Shown: piece after piece, positions 33,810-42,513 of the stretch
Layout: every line of letters starts with the position of its first letter
Position numbering within the stretch: the stretch's first letter is position 1
Source of the DNA: an uncultured Bacteroidales bacterium
GTDB taxonomy: Bacteria; Bacteroidota; Bacteroidia; Bacteroidales; FEN-979
Reading direction: 5' to 3'
Assembly (NCBI GenBank): GCA_903828645.1
Contig: CAIKNA010000262.1
Location: 1 to 55,924 of the forward strand
DNA length: 55,924 nt
Position numbers and translations under genes: made by a program
The notes under the pieces: model-generated
Databases searched by the model: none
Seen by the model: the letters and a program-made list of their open reading frames with translations, nothing else
What the model was told of the DNA's origin: nothing

Positions 33810-35690
33810 TTACCGGCTCACGGCGATTTTGTGGATGTTACTGTGACCGTTTACCGAAATTTCCACGAAGTAAAATCCCGGGTTTAGCTTGCGGAGATTC
33901 AATTCCACCTTATTCATCCCGGCCGGGTATTGAACCGGTTCGAGGGTGAAAACACAGTTTCCCGGCAAATCGTACACCCTGATGCCGGTCACTCCGGGTT
34001 TATCGAGGGTAAACTGCACGGTGGCTATGTCTGTTGCTGGATTTGGGAAAACACGGAGCCGCAGATCATTGTTTAGTTCACTTGTCCCTACCCACACAAT
34101 GTCGTTATTTGCATTGAGAATGACTCCTGATGTATGGTCCATTAACAGTCCGGCAAAATGCAGTTTTTCGTATTTCCAGGCAGCCGGGATGGTGTATTCA
34201 TAATGGGCTGAATGGGAGGTTCCCGCGGCGACCGGCTGGGGAATGCTTCCCGCCGTACCATAAGGTCCGTCGAGGATGGCCCTGCCAACATGGTCGTAAT
34301 GCATGTCGGCCGCAGGTATGGTGCTTGGTTTTGATTCAAAGCCGCACATCGGGCCGTTGGCACCTCCAGCATAGTAATTGGCCTGGCCCCAGGTGGACCC
34401 TGTTCCATAGAGGCTATCCTCCAGGATGACTGCTCCGAAACGGAGTTCGTGGGAGATGTTGGTAATGAATTCCGATCTTACATCGAACGATACAAGCCTG
34501 GTGGCAGGATTCCACGCGAAATTGACAATTTCAACGGTGGCAGGCGAAATGGTCTGCATCTCCTCAAGGTACCCCTGTTCAAAATCCTGAGGGTCCCAGT
34601 TCATCACCCGGTTGATTGTGCCGCTTGGGTATCCGGAGAAGTCAGGGATGATGCTGGGGATGGCGGCATCCCATGCCGCAACGACCATGGGATCCGCGTT
34701 GTGAACTGCCGCACCGATCCAGGTATTTGGATAAGTTTCGGCCATGTAATTCATGAAACAGACGCCGCGTACACACCATCCGCACCAGGTACCCGTCGCC
34801 TCCTCACAGAAAACCTTTTTTGACGGAATCCATGGCACAACGCCAAGCGGAGTGGAAAGCGTGTCGTTGGCGGGATTATTGTCCACGCCTCCGTTTACAT
34901 TCTGAACCTTCACCGCTATTTTATAGGTACCAGGGGTGGTAAAGGTAAGTGGAACATCGTGTGTGAAGGCATACGACTCGCCGAGTGCCAGGTTTTGCCC
35001 GGTGTAGGAATTGATCACAGGGGAACCGCCATCAATAGAATACGCCACATCGAACGAGGTGATGGGGGTGGAACCCATGTTCTTCACATTTCCTGTGAGG
35101 GATGCAGGTGCATTCACTGCAAGGTATTGCGGCAGTTTGATACTGGCGAGCGCTGCATCGAGTATGGGAGGGGTAACCAGGAGAATATTGTCAAAATAGA
35201 CGTAATCGAGATTGTAAAAATTGCCATCAAGGTAGAAACAAAACTGGAACCCGGGGCCTATATCGGCATTTGAGATGGTAACGACCTGGGTCTTTGGGCC
35301 GACGTTTGCTGTTGGCGTGATTTCATAGACAGAAGTCCAGGCGCCGACACCCGACCGGGTGGCTACACCCAGTTTTGGCGCGGGATTGGCATACCAGTCG
35401 TACATGAAATTGAACATCAGTGTAACTGTTGTAATGCTTCCCAGGTTGACGACCGGCGAGATCAGCCGCGTAGTCGCCACTGCCTGCACATAGGTGAACT
35501 TCCCTTCGGGGGCTGTGCCGCCTGCTTTGTTACTCGGGGCAACCGACCACTGGGCTTGCTGATTCAGGATGGACCACCCTGTGGGGGGCATCACTCCAGC
35601 GCTAAAATCCTCCGACAAGTAGGTTTGTCCTGAAACATACCCCACCAGGCAGATTAAACAAATGAACATGGAAATTTTTCTCATACCCAA
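33810..35690 (-). CDS. Omp28-like surface protein with T9SS type A sorting domain
   Basis: The 626-residue protein has a signal peptide (MFICLICLVGYVSGQ), a jelly-roll-like N-terminal domain (residues about 20-170), a CARDB/Ig-like domain (about 180-280), and an Omp28-family thioredoxin-like domain with FCEEATGTWCGWCVRGVCFM (CXXC), followed by beta domains. The end carries the T9SS type A sorting signal: LRVFPNPATDIATVQF, then GFYFVEISVNG and KIAVSR. The protein should be secreted through the type IX system and attached to the cell surface. The CXXC motif suggests disulfide chemistry but the substrate is unknown. A very good promoter lies 47 bases upstream. Confidence 0.9.
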   Translation of the reverse strand: MGMRKISMFICLICLVGYVSGQTYLSEDFSAGVMPPTGWSILNQQAQWSVAPSNKAGGTAPEGKFTYVQAVATTRLISPVVNLGSITTVTLMFNFMYDWYANPAPKLGVATRSGVGAWTSVYEITPTANVGPKTQVVTISNADIGPGFQFCFYLDGNFYNLDYVYFDNILLVTPPILDAALASIKLPQYLAVNAPASLTGNVKNMGSTPITSFDVAYSIDGGSPVINSYTGQNLALGESYAFTHDVPLTFTTPGTYKIAVKVQNVNGGVDNNPANDTLSTPLGVVPWIPSKKVFCEEATGTWCGWCVRGVCFMNYMAETYPNTWIGAAVHNADPMVVAAWDAAIPSIIPDFSGYPSGTINRVMNWDPQDFEQGYLEEMQTISPATVEIVNFAWNPATRLVSFDVRSEFITNISHELRFGAVILEDSLYGTGSTWGQANYYAGGANGPMCGFESKPSTIPAADMHYDHVGRAILDGPYGTAGSIPQPVAAGTSHSAHYEYTIPAAWKYEKLHFAGLLMDHTSGVILNANNDIVWVGTSELNNDLRLRVFPNPATDIATVQFTLDKPGVTGIRVYDLPGNCVFTLEPVQYPAGMNKVELNLRKLNPGFYFVEISVNGHSNIHKIAVSR

Positions 35691-35736
35691 ATTTTTTTTA
35701 TGAATGAAAGGTTTAAAAGCCGGATTACCAGCCTGA

Positions 35737-35767
35737 CAAAGTTAATCTTTGTTTATTGTTTCACAAA
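35737..35767 (-). promoter_or_regulatory. Bacteroidota-type promoter of the Omp28-like gene
   Basis: On the minus strand TTTG (35764-35767), a 19-base spacer and TAACTTTG (35737-35744) match the -33/-7 consensus exactly. The transcript should start near 35730, giving a leader of about 40 bases. Confidence 0.7.
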
Positions 35768-35793
35768 TAAAATAAACGGTGCTGGGAAACTGT

Positions 35794-37005
35794 TCAGAAT
35801 CCGAACAAATGCATGTATGTTTCTGTGATCCGGTTGTCAAGTGATTGATAGAACTCCCTGATTTCACCCGACGCAGGCGGGGATTTTTGCCACGACTTCA
35901 TGTTGTTTTTGGTGTCGGCAAATATTTGGTTTTCAACTGGGGCAAGTTTCTGCATGATGCCGCTGCCTGAACTGCCATAAAGTGCAGGAAGGTTGAGGTA
36001 GTCTTTCCCATGCCCGCGCCTGACCGGGAAACAACGCTCTTTTAATTTCAGCGCTTTGTCGCAAAGAGGGGCGTTGGCACCGTTTTCACCTTGCAGCAGT
36101 GCCGGCAAACGGTGTTCTTTATTAAACCAGACCGGGTAAACCACAGAGCACAATGGAAATCCAAGGACCGTCCACATGGTCATCAGCCAGGGAGATTCAT
36201 TATTTTTTATTCCCTGGATTACAACGGATGCGGCAGATGAAAACCGCGGAATGAAATCGGTAAACCACACAAATTTATCCTTCCCGGATGATTGCATTTG
36301 TTTGAGGTCGGTTTCCGTCAGTGAATGATACAGGCACCTGGCTGCATCCTGCAGAATAAAATCAGGAGTGAGATTGTTTGTTGCCGAAGCCTGGTAGAAT
36401 AATTTCTCGGCCGTGAGATAACGAATATACCCCTGTCCCTCATCGGGTCGCCCGGTAAACGAATAGTTGGTCCTGATGAGGTAGCCCATGGGTGCTGCCA
36501 CCGGATCGTTCACATCGACTTTGAAATAGGTATTGTTCGAGGTTTCAAAATAGGCCCCGTTTCCCATGGCATCAATCACCCCGAAATTGGCTTCCAGGCC
36601 ATAAGGTTTTGGAAGCTTTTTCAAAAGGTTTTCGAAATCATCCACAGAGGCACACTGCTGCAAAGCCTGCCGCATCACCTTCCCTTCATTGATGCCGGCG
36701 TCTGCATCCTCTTTTGAGTTGAGATTGTAGGATGCAGAGTTCATGATGGCAAAACCGGCGGCATTCATGCCGGTCCAGACTTCCGATCCTGTGGTGTCTT
36801 TTGAATTGACCAGGCCGATATAGTCGAACCTGCCATCGGTAAAGTACATCAGCTTATTATCCAGGTCGCCGGTATCGCGGTTTTTCCAGAGCAGGGGCCG
36901 GCCGTCAGGGGTGAACTTACCGGAGATAACGGCCGTGGTGCAGGCCTGCAATGGTCGTATTGCTGCCAGCACCAGAAGGCAAAACAAGAAAACGGGCTTT
37001 CTCAT
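35794..37005 (-). CDS. C45-type Ntn-hydrolase (acyltransferase/peptidase-like)
   Basis: The 403-residue protein has a signal peptide (MRKPVFLFCLLVLAAIRPLQA) that ends directly before Cys22 in ACTTAVISGKFTPDGRPLLW. The motif CTTAVISGK...R-P-x-x-W-K-N-R-D-T matches C45/choloylglycine hydrolase-like Ntn hydrolases, whose nucleophile is an N-terminal Cys; here signal-peptide cleavage would expose it. Further family signatures are GLVNSKDTTGSEVWTGMNAA and FAIMNSASYNL. Members cleave amide bonds in acylated amino compounds, penicillin V or bile salts; the substrate here is unknown. A minus-strand TACTTTTG element lies about 48 bases upstream. It is the last of four minus-strand genes between dinB and dnaE and is divergent from dnaE. 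Confidence 0.82.
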   Translation of the reverse strand: MRKPVFLFCLLVLAAIRPLQACTTAVISGKFTPDGRPLLWKNRDTGDLDNKLMYFTDGRFDYIGLVNSKDTTGSEVWTGMNAAGFAIMNSASYNLNSKEDADAGINEGKVMRQALQQCASVDDFENLLKKLPKPYGLEANFGVIDAMGNGAYFETSNNTYFKVDVNDPVAAPMGYLIRTNYSFTGRPDEGQGYIRYLTAEKLFYQASATNNLTPDFILQDAARCLYHSLTETDLKQMQSSGKDKFVWFTDFIPRFSSAASVVIQGIKNNESPWLMTMWTVLGFPLCSVVYPVWFNKEHRLPALLQGENGANAPLCDKALKLKERCFPVRRGHGKDYLNLPALYGSSGSGIMQKLAPVENQIFADTKNNMKSWQKSPPASGEIREFYQSLDNRITETYMHLFGF

Positions 37006-37101
37006 ACGATATGTTTAATTTGGCTGTGGAATCTGAATTTTCGGTTGAAAAGCAAAAGTACAATATTTTTTTTCCCGTGTGTTTTTAAGTTTGTTCGTTT
37101 T

Positions 37102-37141
37102 TGATTATATTGTAGTCGGATAAATGATTAAAATATAATCA
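37102..37141 (+). promoter_or_regulatory. Putative operator upstream of dnaE
   Basis: Positions 37102-37133 match the 29961-29992 element upstream of dinB at 27 of 32 positions, with the two TGATTA repeats at the same 23-base distance (37102 and 37125). This copy also has TGATTATA (37102-37109) facing its inverse TATAATCA (37134-37141). It lies 14-53 bases before the dnaE ATG. Confidence 0.7.
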
Positions 37142-37154
37142 ATACAACCAGGCT

Positions 37155-40100
37155 ATGTTCTTAAACTGCCACTCATATTACTCGCTTCGCTACGGAACCA
37201 TCTCCATTGACAATCTTGTTGAAGAGGGAGCCAGGGCAATGCCTGCGGGTGCGATGAGCGGAATGGCCCCTGCGATGGCCCTGACAGACATCAACAACTC
37301 CACAGGTATCATGGAATTCATTGCTGCATGCAGGGATAAAGGCATCAAGCCCATTGCAGGAATTGAATTCAGGCATGAAGGCCGGTTGCTGTACACCGGC
37401 CTGGCAAAAAACAATGAAGGGTTCCGGGAACTAAATGAGTTTCTGAGCCATCATACCCTGGGAAACCTGCCATTGCCCGAACGGGCCCCGGAGCTTGAAA
37501 ATGTCTTTGTGATCAATCCCTTCGTCAATCGTCAATCGTCAATCGTCAATCGTCAATCGTACATTGGTATATCTCCCTCCGACCTGAGCCCCCTCATGCT
37601 CTCGCGACACCGCGACCTCATTCCCCGGATGGTGCTCATGGCGCCGGTAACATTCAGGAATGCGAAAGAGTACGAACTGCACCGAAATTTCAGGGCTGTT
37701 GACCACAATGTATTGCTGAGCCGTCTTGAACCCCGCCAGATCGCAGCGCCTGATGAGATCATGTTGCCTGCAGACGAACTGAGAGAGGTTTGCCGCGATT
37801 TTCCCGGGATCATCCGCAATACGGAAAGTATCCTGGAGGCGTGCTCCATTGATTTCGATTTCAAGGCTTGCAAAAACAGAAAAACGTTTACCGGCGACCG
37901 TTACGATGACCTCATCCTGCTTGAGAAACTCGCCATGGACGGGCTTCAGTACCGTTATGGGAAGGAAAATGGCGAAGCCAGGCGCCGCATCCGCCATGAG
38001 CTGGAGATCATTGATAAAATGGGATTTGCCTCCTATTTTCTCATTACCTGGGACATCATCCGCTATTCGATGTCGCGCGGTTTTTACCATGTGGGGAGGG
38101 GGAGCGGCGCCAACAGCATCGTGGCTTACTGTTTGCGCATCACCGATGTCGATCCCATTGAACTCGACCTTTACTTTGAGCGCTTCATCAATCCGAAGCG
38201 AACTTCGCCGCCCGATTTCGACATCGACTATTCGTGGAAGGAGCGCGACGAGGTGATCGACTACATCTTCAAGCGTTACGGACGCGAACACACGGCCCTG
38301 CTTGGGGCCATGTCGACCTTCAGGGATAAATCAATCTATCGCGAACTGGGCAAGGTTCACGGGTTGCCGAAAGGGGAGATCGACGCTTTTCTGAAATATC
38401 CCGGGGAGGCGATCCATAACAACCACATCCTACGGAAGATCAGTGAACTCGGAGAGATGATGGCCGATTTTCCCAACCTGCGCAGCATTCACGCAGGCGG
38501 GGTCCTGGTCTCCGAAGAGCCGATCACCTGCTATACGGCGCTCGACCTTCCCCCGAAGGGATTTCCGACCACGCAATTTGACATGTACGTCGCCGAAGAT
38601 ATCGGCTTCGAAAAACTTGACATCCTCAGCCAGCGAGGCATCGGGCATATCTATGAAACGGTTGAGATCGTGCGGAAAAACCGGGGCCTCCGTGTTGATG
38701 TACATCAGGTGCGGGCATTCAAAGAGGATGAGAAAGTAAAGGAGCAGCTTCGCAATGCCCGCACGATAGGCTGCTTCTACGTAGAAAGTCCGGCCATGCG
38801 GGGGTTGCTGAAGAAACTGCACTGCGACAACTACCGTACTCTCGTGGCAGCCAGCTCGATCATCCGCCCGGGTGTGGCACGGTCGGGCATGATGAAGGAG
38901 TATATCTTCAGGTTCCACCATCCGGATAAGTTCAAATACCTGCACCCGGTGATGGAGGAGCAGTTGAAGGAAACTTTCGGGGTGATGGTTTACCAGGAAG
39001 ATGTGCTGAAGATCTGCCACCACTTCGCCGGTCTCGACCTGGCTGATGCGGATGTCATACGCCGGGCCATGAGCGGGAAATACCGGTCGAAAAAGGAGCT
39101 GCAGCGCATCATCGACAAGTTTTTCGAAAATTGCCGGAAGTCGGGCTACCCGGAAGATGTGACGAAGGAGGTGTGGAGGCAGATCGAGTCATTCGCCGGG
39201 TACTCCTTTTCAAAAGCCCATTCGGCCTCCTATGCCGTTGAGAGTTACCAGAGTCTTTATCTCAAAGCGCACTATCCGCTCGAATTCATCACCGGGGTGA
39301 TCAACAATTTCGGCGGTTTTTACGCATCCTGGGTCTATTTCAATGAAGCCAGAATATCCGGGGGCAGCCTGCATGTGCCCTGTGTAAACCGGAGTGAATA
39401 CAAGACCTGCATCCGGGGAACAGATATTTTCCTGGGATTTATCCATGTGGCGGGGCTGGAGGCCGAAGTGGGAAAGGCGATTTGCGATTTACGATTTACG
39501 ATTTACGATTTCAGGAAAAATGAGACGCCGTATAAAGACCTGGCTGATTTTATCCAGCGGGTTCCGGTCACGCTTGACCAGCTGATCATTCTTATCAGGG
39601 TGGGGTCATTCCGGTTTACCGGCAAACCAAAAGCATCGCTGTTGTGGGAAGCGCACATGTTGCTGGGGAAGAATCATTCGCCTTCCCAACACGGTGAGAC
39701 CGGGCAATCGAAAATCGAAAATCGAAAATCGTCAATCGAAAGTCCAGTACTTTTCCACACTCCCGTACAAAAGTTCGAACTTCCTTCCCTCGAACAGAAC
39801 GTGCTGTCGGATGTGTACGACGAGATCGAACTGCTTGGATTCCCGGTCAGCTACAGCTATTTCGACCTGCTGGAGACGAAGTTCCGTGGCGACATCTGCG
39901 CACACGAAATGGCCTCCCATGTAGGGAAGACCATTCGTATGCTCGGGTTGCTTGTGACCATTAAGTATGTGCGTACCATCAAACGGGAGTGGATGCACTT
40001 TGGCACTTTCATCGATGTCAACGGGCGTTTCTTCGACACCGTTCATTTCCCGAAGGCAGTTACGGAGTATCCTTTCCGCGGCGATGGTGTTTACCTTGTC

Positions 40101-40190
40101 AGGGGAAAGATCGTGGAAGAATTTGGATTTCCCAGCATGAATGTGGAAAAGATGGCAAAGATGCCGCTTAAGGGCGATCCGCGGGGTTAA
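37155..40190 (+). CDS. dnaE: Second-type DNA polymerase III alpha subunit (DnaE2/ImuC-like)
   Basis: The 1011-residue protein is shorter than a replicative DnaE (about 1160-1200). It has a PHP domain beginning MFLNCHSYYSLRYGTIS, the catalytic PPDFDIDYSW (two Asp) and QFDMYVAEDIGFEKLDILS (third Asp), FSKAHSASYAVESYQSLYL, and a C-terminal OB domain. In the PHP start the second His of the usual HxH is present but the first is replaced (NCH), so metal binding may be impaired. The size, the shared element with dinB and the nearby S24 repressor suggest an error-prone translesion role like DnaE2/ImuC; this is inference. Three heptamer arrays lie in frame inside it. It overlaps the convergent helicase gene by four bases. 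Confidence 0.85.
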   Translation: MFLNCHSYYSLRYGTISIDNLVEEGARAMPAGAMSGMAPAMALTDINNSTGIMEFIAACRDKGIKPIAGIEFRHEGRLLYTGLAKNNEGFRELNEFLSHHTLGNLPLPERAPELENVFVINPFVNRQSSIVNRQSYIGISPSDLSPLMLSRHRDLIPRMVLMAPVTFRNAKEYELHRNFRAVDHNVLLSRLEPRQIAAPDEIMLPADELREVCRDFPGIIRNTESILEACSIDFDFKACKNRKTFTGDRYDDLILLEKLAMDGLQYRYGKENGEARRRIRHELEIIDKMGFASYFLITWDIIRYSMSRGFYHVGRGSGANSIVAYCLRITDVDPIELDLYFERFINPKRTSPPDFDIDYSWKERDEVIDYIFKRYGREHTALLGAMSTFRDKSIYRELGKVHGLPKGEIDAFLKYPGEAIHNNHILRKISELGEMMADFPNLRSIHAGGVLVSEEPITCYTALDLPPKGFPTTQFDMYVAEDIGFEKLDILSQRGIGHIYETVEIVRKNRGLRVDVHQVRAFKEDEKVKEQLRNARTIGCFYVESPAMRGLLKKLHCDNYRTLVAASSIIRPGVARSGMMKEYIFRFHHPDKFKYLHPVMEEQLKETFGVMVYQEDVLKICHHFAGLDLADADVIRRAMSGKYRSKKELQRIIDKFFENCRKSGYPEDVTKEVWRQIESFAGYSFSKAHSASYAVESYQSLYLKAHYPLEFITGVINNFGGFYASWVYFNEARISGGSLHVPCVNRSEYKTCIRGTDIFLGFIHVAGLEAEVGKAICDLRFTIYDFRKNETPYKDLADFIQRVPVTLDQLIILIRVGSFRFTGKPKASLLWEAHMLLGKNHSPSQHGETGQSKIENRKSSIESPVLFHTPVQKFELPSLEQNVLSDVYDEIELLGFPVSYSYFDLLETKFRGDICAHEMASHVGKTIRMLGLLVTIKYVRTIKREWMHFGTFIDVNGRFFDTVHFPKAVTEYPFRGDGVYLVRGKIVEEFGFPSMNVEKMAKMPLKGDPRG
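37523..37557. repeat. In-frame heptamer array inside dnaE (array 1)
   Basis: Five perfect CGTCAAT units (35 bases) plus a degenerate sixth unit. They are translated as VNRQSSIVNRQSYIG (about residues 123-137), in the PHP-domain region, and look like an insertion between conserved segments. Confidence 0.9.
39479..39513. repeat. In-frame heptamer array inside dnaE (array 2)
   Basis: Five units: GATTTGC, three GATTTAC and GATTTCA. They are translated as ICDLRFTIYDFRK (about residues 775-787), between the polymerase core and the region leading to the C-terminal OB domain. Confidence 0.9.
39706..39740. repeat. In-frame heptamer array inside dnaE (array 3)
   Basis: Five units of AATCG followed by AA or TC. 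They are translated as QSKIENRKSSIES (about residues 850-862), in a linker before the C-terminal OB domain. Confidence 0.88.
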
Positions 40191-41323
40191 TTGATGGCAA
40201 ACGGGTGTGAAGTGACCACGTCAATGTTCTTATGAATCAGCTTGTGGATGTTCTTCAGGTAGGTTTTTTCATCGGCCGAGCAAAAAGACAATGCCGCTCC
40301 GGCTTCACCGGCCCTGCCTGTCCTCCCGATGCGGTGAACATAGGTCTCCGCCTGTTCCGGGATCTCGTAATTGATCACGTGGCTCAGCTTGTCAACATCA
40401 ATGCCCCTCGATGCAACATCGGTGGCAACAAGTACGCGGATGCTCCGGTTTTTAAAATCTTTCAGGGCCTTGTCGCGCGCACTCTGAGATTTGTTGCCAT
40501 GGATGGCCTGTGCCTTGATCCCGTTGCGGATCAAATCTTTGACGACTTTATCGGCCCCATGTTTGGTACGGGTAAATACAAGCACATGCTTGACGGCATC
40601 ATTCTGCAGGACATGTGTCAGCAGCAGCTTTTTATTTTCCTTTTTAACATGATAAACCGATTGCGAAACGAGAATCGGGGGCATGGCGTCGGGTGAAAGG
40701 TTCAGTTGAACAGGGTTATGGAGCAATGCTGCTGCAAGTTTCCTGATTTCATCCGGGGCAGTGGCCGAGAACAGCATGGTTTGCCTTTTAGAAGGTATTT
40801 TCGCGGTAATCTTCCGGATGTCGTTGATAAATCCCATGTCGAGCATGCGGTCGGCTTCATCAAGTACCAGGTACTCCACTTTGTCGAGATGTACAAATCC
40901 CTGGTTCATCAGGTCGAGAAGCCTGCCGGGGGCTGCCACGATGATGTCGACCCCTTTCTGGAGGGCCTGGGTCTGGGCTTTCTGCGAGATGCCGCCATAA
41001 ATGGTAACCAGGCGGATGTCAAGTTCTTTGCCGTAACTATTGATTTCCTCACTGATCTGGGCGACCAGTTCACGGGTTGGGGCAAGGATCAAAGCTCTCA
41101 CGGCACGACGCTGGTTGCGGTCCTTTTCAGTTTCCAGCAATTGCAGGATGGGAAGCGCAAAGGCAGCCGTTTTGCCGGTACCGGTTTGTGCACATCCGAA
41201 AATATCTTTTCCCTGTAAAATTGTCGGGATTGCCTTTTCCTGAATGGGTGTCGGGTTCAGGTACCCTTTCTTACTTACAGCGTTCAATAAAGGCTGGATA
41301 AGGTTCAAATTTTCAAAATTCAT
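40187..41323 (-). CDS. rhlE: DEAD-box RNA helicase (RhlE-like)
   Basis: The 378-residue protein is a compact DEAD-box helicase. Motifs in order: Q motif PTPIQEKAIPTILQ, motif I CAQTGTGKTAAFALP, Ia APTRELVAQI, II LVLDEADRMLDMGF, III MLFSATAPDEI, V VATDVASRGIDVDKLSHVINY and VI HRIGRTGRAGEAG. The C-terminal extension is very short, as in minimal RhlE proteins. It should unwind short RNA duplexes in ribosome assembly, RNA decay or cold adaptation. The stop overlaps the end of dnaE by four bases. A TTTG-N22-TACCTTTG promoter-like sequence lies about 155 bases before the ATG, implying a long 5' leader, as is often seen for cold-regulated helicases in other bacteria. Confidence 0.94.
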   Translation of the reverse strand: MNFENLNLIQPLLNAVSKKGYLNPTPIQEKAIPTILQGKDIFGCAQTGTGKTAAFALPILQLLETEKDRNQRRAVRALILAPTRELVAQISEEINSYGKELDIRLVTIYGGISQKAQTQALQKGVDIIVAAPGRLLDLMNQGFVHLDKVEYLVLDEADRMLDMGFINDIRKITAKIPSKRQTMLFSATAPDEIRKLAAALLHNPVQLNLSPDAMPPILVSQSVYHVKKENKKLLLTHVLQNDAVKHVLVFTRTKHGADKVVKDLIRNGIKAQAIHGNKSQSARDKALKDFKNRSIRVLVATDVASRGIDVDKLSHVINYEIPEQAETYVHRIGRTGRAGEAGAALSFCSADEKTYLKNIHKLIHKNIDVVTSHPFAIN

Positions 41324-41476
41324 TTAACAGTTATTAATATAGATAAAAATGATTTATTGCGGCCACAAAACTGAAGAACAGTCGTGTCCGGGGCATTAAA
41401 AAAGTGTATGGTAGGCTGAATTGTAAAAGTGGGAGGATTACATACAGATTGAGATACAATCTTTCAAATGGAATTG

Positions 41477-41510
41477 CAAAGGTACGAATAGATATTGTAC
41501 GATAAACAAA
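41477..41510 (-). promoter_or_regulatory. Candidate promoter of the DEAD-box helicase gene
   Basis: Minus-strand TTTG (41507-41510) and TACCTTTG (41477-41484) both fit the Bacteroidota consensus but are 22 bases apart, slightly more than the usual 19-21. The leader to the helicase ATG would be about 145 bases. Confidence 0.5.
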
Positions 41511-41553
41511 AATCACAAAAGAAATGTTCTTTTACCCTGTCATGTTTTTTCCA

Positions 41554-41585
41554 TTTGATTTCATCAGGAAAATTTTATAAGTTTG
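41554..41585 (+). promoter_or_regulatory. Bacteroidota-type promoter of the slipin gene
   Basis: TTTG (41554-41557), a 20-base spacer and TAAGTTTG (41578-41585) fit the -33/-7 consensus. The ATG of the band-7 gene lies 40 bases downstream. Confidence 0.65.
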
Positions 41586-41625
41586 TGACAAAATATTTAT
41601 TTCCATAAACTTAAACCAACCAACC

Positions 41626-42513
41626 ATGAACAATGTCGTAGTTCTGATCATCGTCGGAGCAGTCGGAATGCTCTTTTTTTCAGGTATCCGGATCGTTCGC
41701 CCCACCCACCGTGGACTGATCGAGCGTTTTGGGAAGTATAACCGTTTTGCAAATCCTGGGTTTCACTGGATTCTTCCGGGCATCGATCTGATGTACCAGG
41801 TTAACATCACCGAGAAAATGATCAATGCTGAACCGCAGGAGATTATCACCAATGACAACCTGAATGCAAAGGTGGATGCGCAGGTCTATTTCAAGATCAC
41901 CAATGATGAGGATAGCGTGAAGAATTCACAGTACAATGTCAATAATATTGAATACCAGATCGTCAACCTGGCCCGGACGACCCTCCGCAACATCATCGGT
42001 ACCATGACCCTGAAATCGGCCAACAGTGAGCGGGGTAAAATAAATAAGGAACTTCATGGCACCCTGCTTGATGAGACCAGGAGCTGGGGAATCCAGATTA
42101 TCCGCACTGAATTGAAGGAGATCGACCCACCCAAGGATGTTCAGGAAACCATGAACAAGATCGTAAAGGCGGAAAATGAGAAAATTGCCGCGGTTGATTA
42201 TGCCACCGCCGCCGAAACAAAGGCTGACGGAGAGAAACGGGCCGAGATCAGGCGTGCGGAAGGTGTGAAGCAGGGCCAGATTCTCAGGGCTGAAGGCGAA
42301 GCCCAGGCCATCGCGCTGGTCAATGAGGCCGCCGAAAAGTATTTCATCGGCAATGCCCAGATCCTGCGGAAAATACAGGCATTGGAAACATCGCTTAAAG
42401 ACAACTCGAAAATCGTGGTTCCGGCCGGCTCCGACCTGGTGAATGTGCTTGGCGATATGGCTGGCATCATTCCCATCAGGGATAAGCCCGACACCAAATA
42501 TGCGCCGGTATAA
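41626..42513 (+). CDS. SPFH/band-7 domain protein (slipin-like)
   Basis: The 295-residue protein has one N-terminal membrane segment (VVVLIIVGAVGMLFFSG) and then a full SPFH/band-7 domain: IVRPTHRGLIERFGKYN, ANPGFHWILPGIDLMYQVNI and TLRNIIGTMTLKSANSERGK, with a helical C-terminal part (QETMNKIVKAENEKIAAVDY, then EAQAIALVNEAAEKYF). This is the layout of slipins/QmcA-like proteins, which form oligomeric rings on the inner membrane and organise proteases or lipid domains. An NfeD partner gene is often adjacent, but none is present here. It has its own promoter and appears monocistronic. Confidence 0.92.
   Translation: MNNVVVLIIVGAVGMLFFSGIRIVRPTHRGLIERFGKYNRFANPGFHWILPGIDLMYQVNITEKMINAEPQEIITNDNLNAKVDAQVYFKITNDEDSVKNSQYNVNNIEYQIVNLARTTLRNIIGTMTLKSANSERGKINKELHGTLLDETRSWGIQIIRTELKEIDPPKDVQETMNKIVKAENEKIAAVDYATAAETKADGEKRAEIRRAEGVKQGQILRAEGEAQAIALVNEAAEKYFIGNAQILRKIQALETSLKDNSKIVVPAGSDLVNVLGDMAGIIPIRDKPDTKYAPV

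Larger units (their letters stand above)
41324..41625. other. Intergenic region with two divergent promoters
   Basis: This 302-base AT-rich gap separates the divergent helicase and slipin genes. It holds the candidate minus-strand promoter at 41477-41510 and the plus-strand promoter at 41554-41585. The roughly 145 bases between the first promoter and the helicase ATG would form a long leader. I see no protein-like frame, tRNA or clear terminator in it. Confidence 0.6.

Noticed and set aside
37539-38291. A 250-codon minus-strand frame opposite dnaE
   Set aside because: It is antisense to conserved polymerase sequence and its product resembles no family.
41334-41516. A 60-codon minus-strand frame in the helicase-slipin gap
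   Set aside because: It overlaps the predicted promoter, has no ribosome binding site, and its product is low-complexity hydrophobic sequence.
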